Shown: positions 13,006 through 14,432 of the stretch, one piece after another
Numbering within the stretch: position 1 is the stretch's first letter
Layout of the letters: every line of letters begins with the position of its first letter
DNA from: an uncultured Leuconostoc sp.
Lineage (GTDB): Bacteria; Bacillota; Bacilli; Lactobacillales; Lactobacillaceae
Assembly (NCBI RefSeq): GCF_946222815.1
Contig: NZ_CAMJRK010000033.1
Location: 1 to 14,432, forward strand
DNA: 14,432 nucleotides
Reading direction: 5' to 3'
Notes under the pieces: model-generated
Told to the model about the DNA's origin: nothing
The model's database searches: none
The model's input: only the letters and a program-made list of their open reading frames with translations
Position numbers and translations under genes: made by a program

Positions 13006-14184
13006 TTATTTTACACGCAGTTGATTAATATGCGCTGTCAATCGTCGCATGCCCTCGTCCAAATCAGCATCGGATGCTGCATAAGAAATTCGAACATATG
13101 CCTTCGCTTCTTCACTAAAACTCGATCCTGGGATAACGGCTACCTTGCCTTGGTGCGCCAATTTTAATGCAAATTCGTCACCATCATCACCTATATCAGT
13201 AGGTAATTTGGCAAACACATAAAACGCACCCTCCGGTGATACCACATCAAACCCTAATGTTTGTAATTGTGGCACAATACGGTCACGACGTGATTTATAG
13301 GCATCACGCATCATTATTGGCGTGTCGGATACATCACGTAAAGCAACTAAAGCAGCATCTTGAATAAAAGTTGGAATGGCAAAGGTTAATGCGCCATGTA
13401 CTTTTTGCATTTCAGCGATTACATTAGCTGCCCCTAAGATAAATCCAACACGATAGCCTGTCATAGCATGTGACTTTGATAATCCATTAATATAAATTGT
13501 CTGCTCCGGAATAATTTCTGCAAAAGACACATGTGCTTGATCATATGTTAACAATGAATAAATTTCATCAGAAATAACCCAAATATTATGCTTTTTAAAT
13601 GTTTCTGCCAATGCAATTACTTCTTGACGCGAATATGTCACACCAGTTGGGTTGGCAGGATAATTCATCAAAATAGCACGCACTGGAACTGTCGCACTAG
13701 CTACTGCTTTATCAACCATTTCTGGTGTTAATTTAAAGCGATTAGACGTTGTATCAATTGCTATTTTTGTACCATGCGCTAAGTCTAGTGATGTAAAGTA
13801 AGGACCATAAGTTGGTTCAGGCATTAATAATCCGTCACCTACACCCAATAAAGTATTTAAAACAACATTAATTGCCTCGCTCACACCTAATGTCACAATA
13901 ACATTCTCTTCACCATGAAAGTTTAAATGATATAGTTTATTAAAATAATGAACTGCTTCTATCCTTAACAGTTGTTCTCCTTGACTTTCTGCATAATGAG
14001 AACGGTCACTGTTAATTGCAGAAACAGCTGCTTTTTTAATGCGTTCATCTACTGAAAATCCCGGTTCACCCAATGTTAATTTTAAAATACCCGGAATATC
14101 TCGTACCGCCTTCTGAAATCCCAGTAACTTATCTGGCGCCATTTCAGTGATTATGGCATTTAATGGTTGTATCAAATTAGTCAT
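13006..14184 (-). CDS. PLP-dependent class I aminotransferase (AraT/PatA-like)
   Basis: A fold-type I aminotransferase of the class I/II family, using 2-oxoacids and amino acids; close relatives in lactic acid bacteria are AraT (aromatic) and PatA-type enzymes. The 392 residues show LTLGEPGFSV near the N-terminus, the PLP-binding NYPANPTG (174-181), SDEIY (205-209, Asp206), the Schiff-base lysine Lys237 in INGLSKSHAMTGYRVGF, Arg245 after it, and the substrate-carboxylate Arg in YVRISYA near the end. AAGGAA stands 8 nt before the ATG. It follows the rbfA terminator and is the first gene of the operon with the EIIA-like gene, truB and ribF. Exact substrate cannot be read from the sequence. Confidence 0.9.
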   Translation of the reverse strand: MTNLIQPLNAIITEMAPDKLLGFQKAVRDIPGILKLTLGEPGFSVDERIKKAAVSAINSDRSHYAESQGEQLLRIEAVHYFNKLYHLNFHGEENVIVTLGVSEAINVVLNTLLGVGDGLLMPEPTYGPYFTSLDLAHGTKIAIDTTSNRFKLTPEMVDKAVASATVPVRAILMNYPANPTGVTYSRQEVIALAETFKKHNIWVISDEIYSLLTYDQAHVSFAEIIPEQTIYINGLSKSHAMTGYRVGFILGAANVIAEMQKVHGALTFAIPTFIQDAALVALRDVSDTPIMMRDAYKSRRDRIVPQLQTLGFDVVSPEGAFYVFAKLPTDIGDDGDEFALKLAHQGKVAVIPGSSFSEEAKAYVRISYAASDADLDEGMRRLTAHINQLRVK

Positions 14185-14233
14185 TTTTTAAATTCCTTAT
14201 TTTTAATCAAATTATTGTAATTCTATTTTAACA

Positions 14234-14263
14234 CAAAAAACGCTACCCTTTAAAGGTAGCGTT
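14234..14263 (-). terminator. Rho-independent terminator after rbfA
   Basis: AACGCTACC (14239-14247) and GGTAGCGTT (14255-14263) form a 9-bp stem with a 7-nt loop. On the - strand it is followed by GTTTTTTGTG, a strong U-run, 17 nt after the rbfA stop codon. Confidence 0.85.
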
Positions 14264-14279
14264 AAATTATGAACAATTA

Positions 14280-14432
14280 TTAATTTTCAGAATGTAATTT
14301 ACGAATCAAATCTTCAATATGATTACCATATTGAACAGATTGATCACGCACAAACTTCAATTCTGGTGTTTTGTAAACTGTTAAACGCGAACCTAATTCT
14401 TTACGAATTAGTCCACTAGCAGCTTCTAAACC
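14280..14432 (-). CDS. rbfA: Ribosome-binding factor A (C-terminal part, cut by window edge)
   Basis: The last 50 codons of a gene that continues beyond the right edge. The reading frame gives GLEAASGLIRKELGSRLTVY, then KTPELKFVRDQS and a tail IEDLIRKLHSEN, which matches the C-terminal KH-like fold of RbfA: the 'G-x-I-R-x-E-L' helix, 'T-P-E-L-x-F-x-x-D' strand and final helix. RbfA binds the 30S subunit and helps 16S rRNA processing and cold adaptation. In Firmicutes it normally lies between infB and truB; here an aminotransferase and an EIIA-like gene separate it from truB. Confidence 0.93.
   Translation of the reverse strand, partial: GLEAASGLIRKELGSRLTVYKTPELKFVRDQSVQYGNHIEDLIRKLHSEN

Noticed and set aside
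1..14432. CRISPR array or insertion sequence
   Set aside because: No regularly spaced repeats and no transposase frame were seen; the only repeats are the local palindromes and GTACC words listed above.

Overview
The window is a low-GC Gram-positive chromosome segment, most likely from a lactic acid bacterium of the Leuconostocaceae (Leuconostoc or a close relative). The assignment rests on the joined block rbfA .. truB-ribF / hrcA-grpE-dnaK-dnaJ, the CIRCE operators, Firmicute-type Shine-Dalgarno sites (AGGAGG, GAGGTG), a type 2 peptide deformylase, the yktA/suhB-like/typA neighbourhood and the AT-rich base composition. The species call is an inference from family resemblance; no database search was run.

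Left part (1-2200): a 49-codon small ORF of unknown role is followed by a TspO/MBR membrane protein gene, both on + and closed by a strong bidirectional terminator. Facing them on - are two short helix-turn-helix proteins that resemble phage late-gene regulators of the ArpU/RinA type, separated by a palindrome-rich gap. No integrase, terminase or structural phage gene is visible. Between these and a tRNA-Ser(CGA) gene lie repeated GTACC words, a short integrase-tail-like reading frame and two minus-strand terminators. I read this as the degraded or domesticated edge of an element that used the tRNA 3' end as its integration site.

Middle part (2200-5900): core genes on - are a UPF0223 (YktA-like) protein, an inositol monophosphatase family protein overlapping it by ATGA, and the ribosome-associated GTPase TypA/BipA (TTG start). 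Divergent from these, on +, is peptide deformylase, which ends at a bidirectional terminator shared with dnaJ.

Right part (5900-14432), all on -: reading in the direction of transcription, the end of rbfA (cut by the window edge) and its terminator; then a PLP aminotransferase, a stand-alone PTS EIIA-Glc-like protein, truB and ribF as a tight operon with a terminator overlapping the ribF stop codon; then the class I heat-shock operon hrcA-grpE-dnaK-dnaJ. The heat-shock promoter lies between two CIRCE-type inverted repeats, one with perfect arms but an 8-nt spacer and one with the usual 9-nt spacer but one imperfect arm. HrcA made from the operon should bind them and repress it.

The points most worth following are: (1) the dnaJ product has the J domain, G/F region and C-terminal domains of canonical DnaJ but no zinc-finger region and no cysteine at all; (2) two CIRCE-like repeats bracket the hrcA promoter; (3) an EIIA-like protein that keeps both histidines of the phosphorelay site sits among RNA-modification and ribosome genes; (4) two ArpU/RinA-like regulators without a phage. 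No obviously new multi-gene system is visible.
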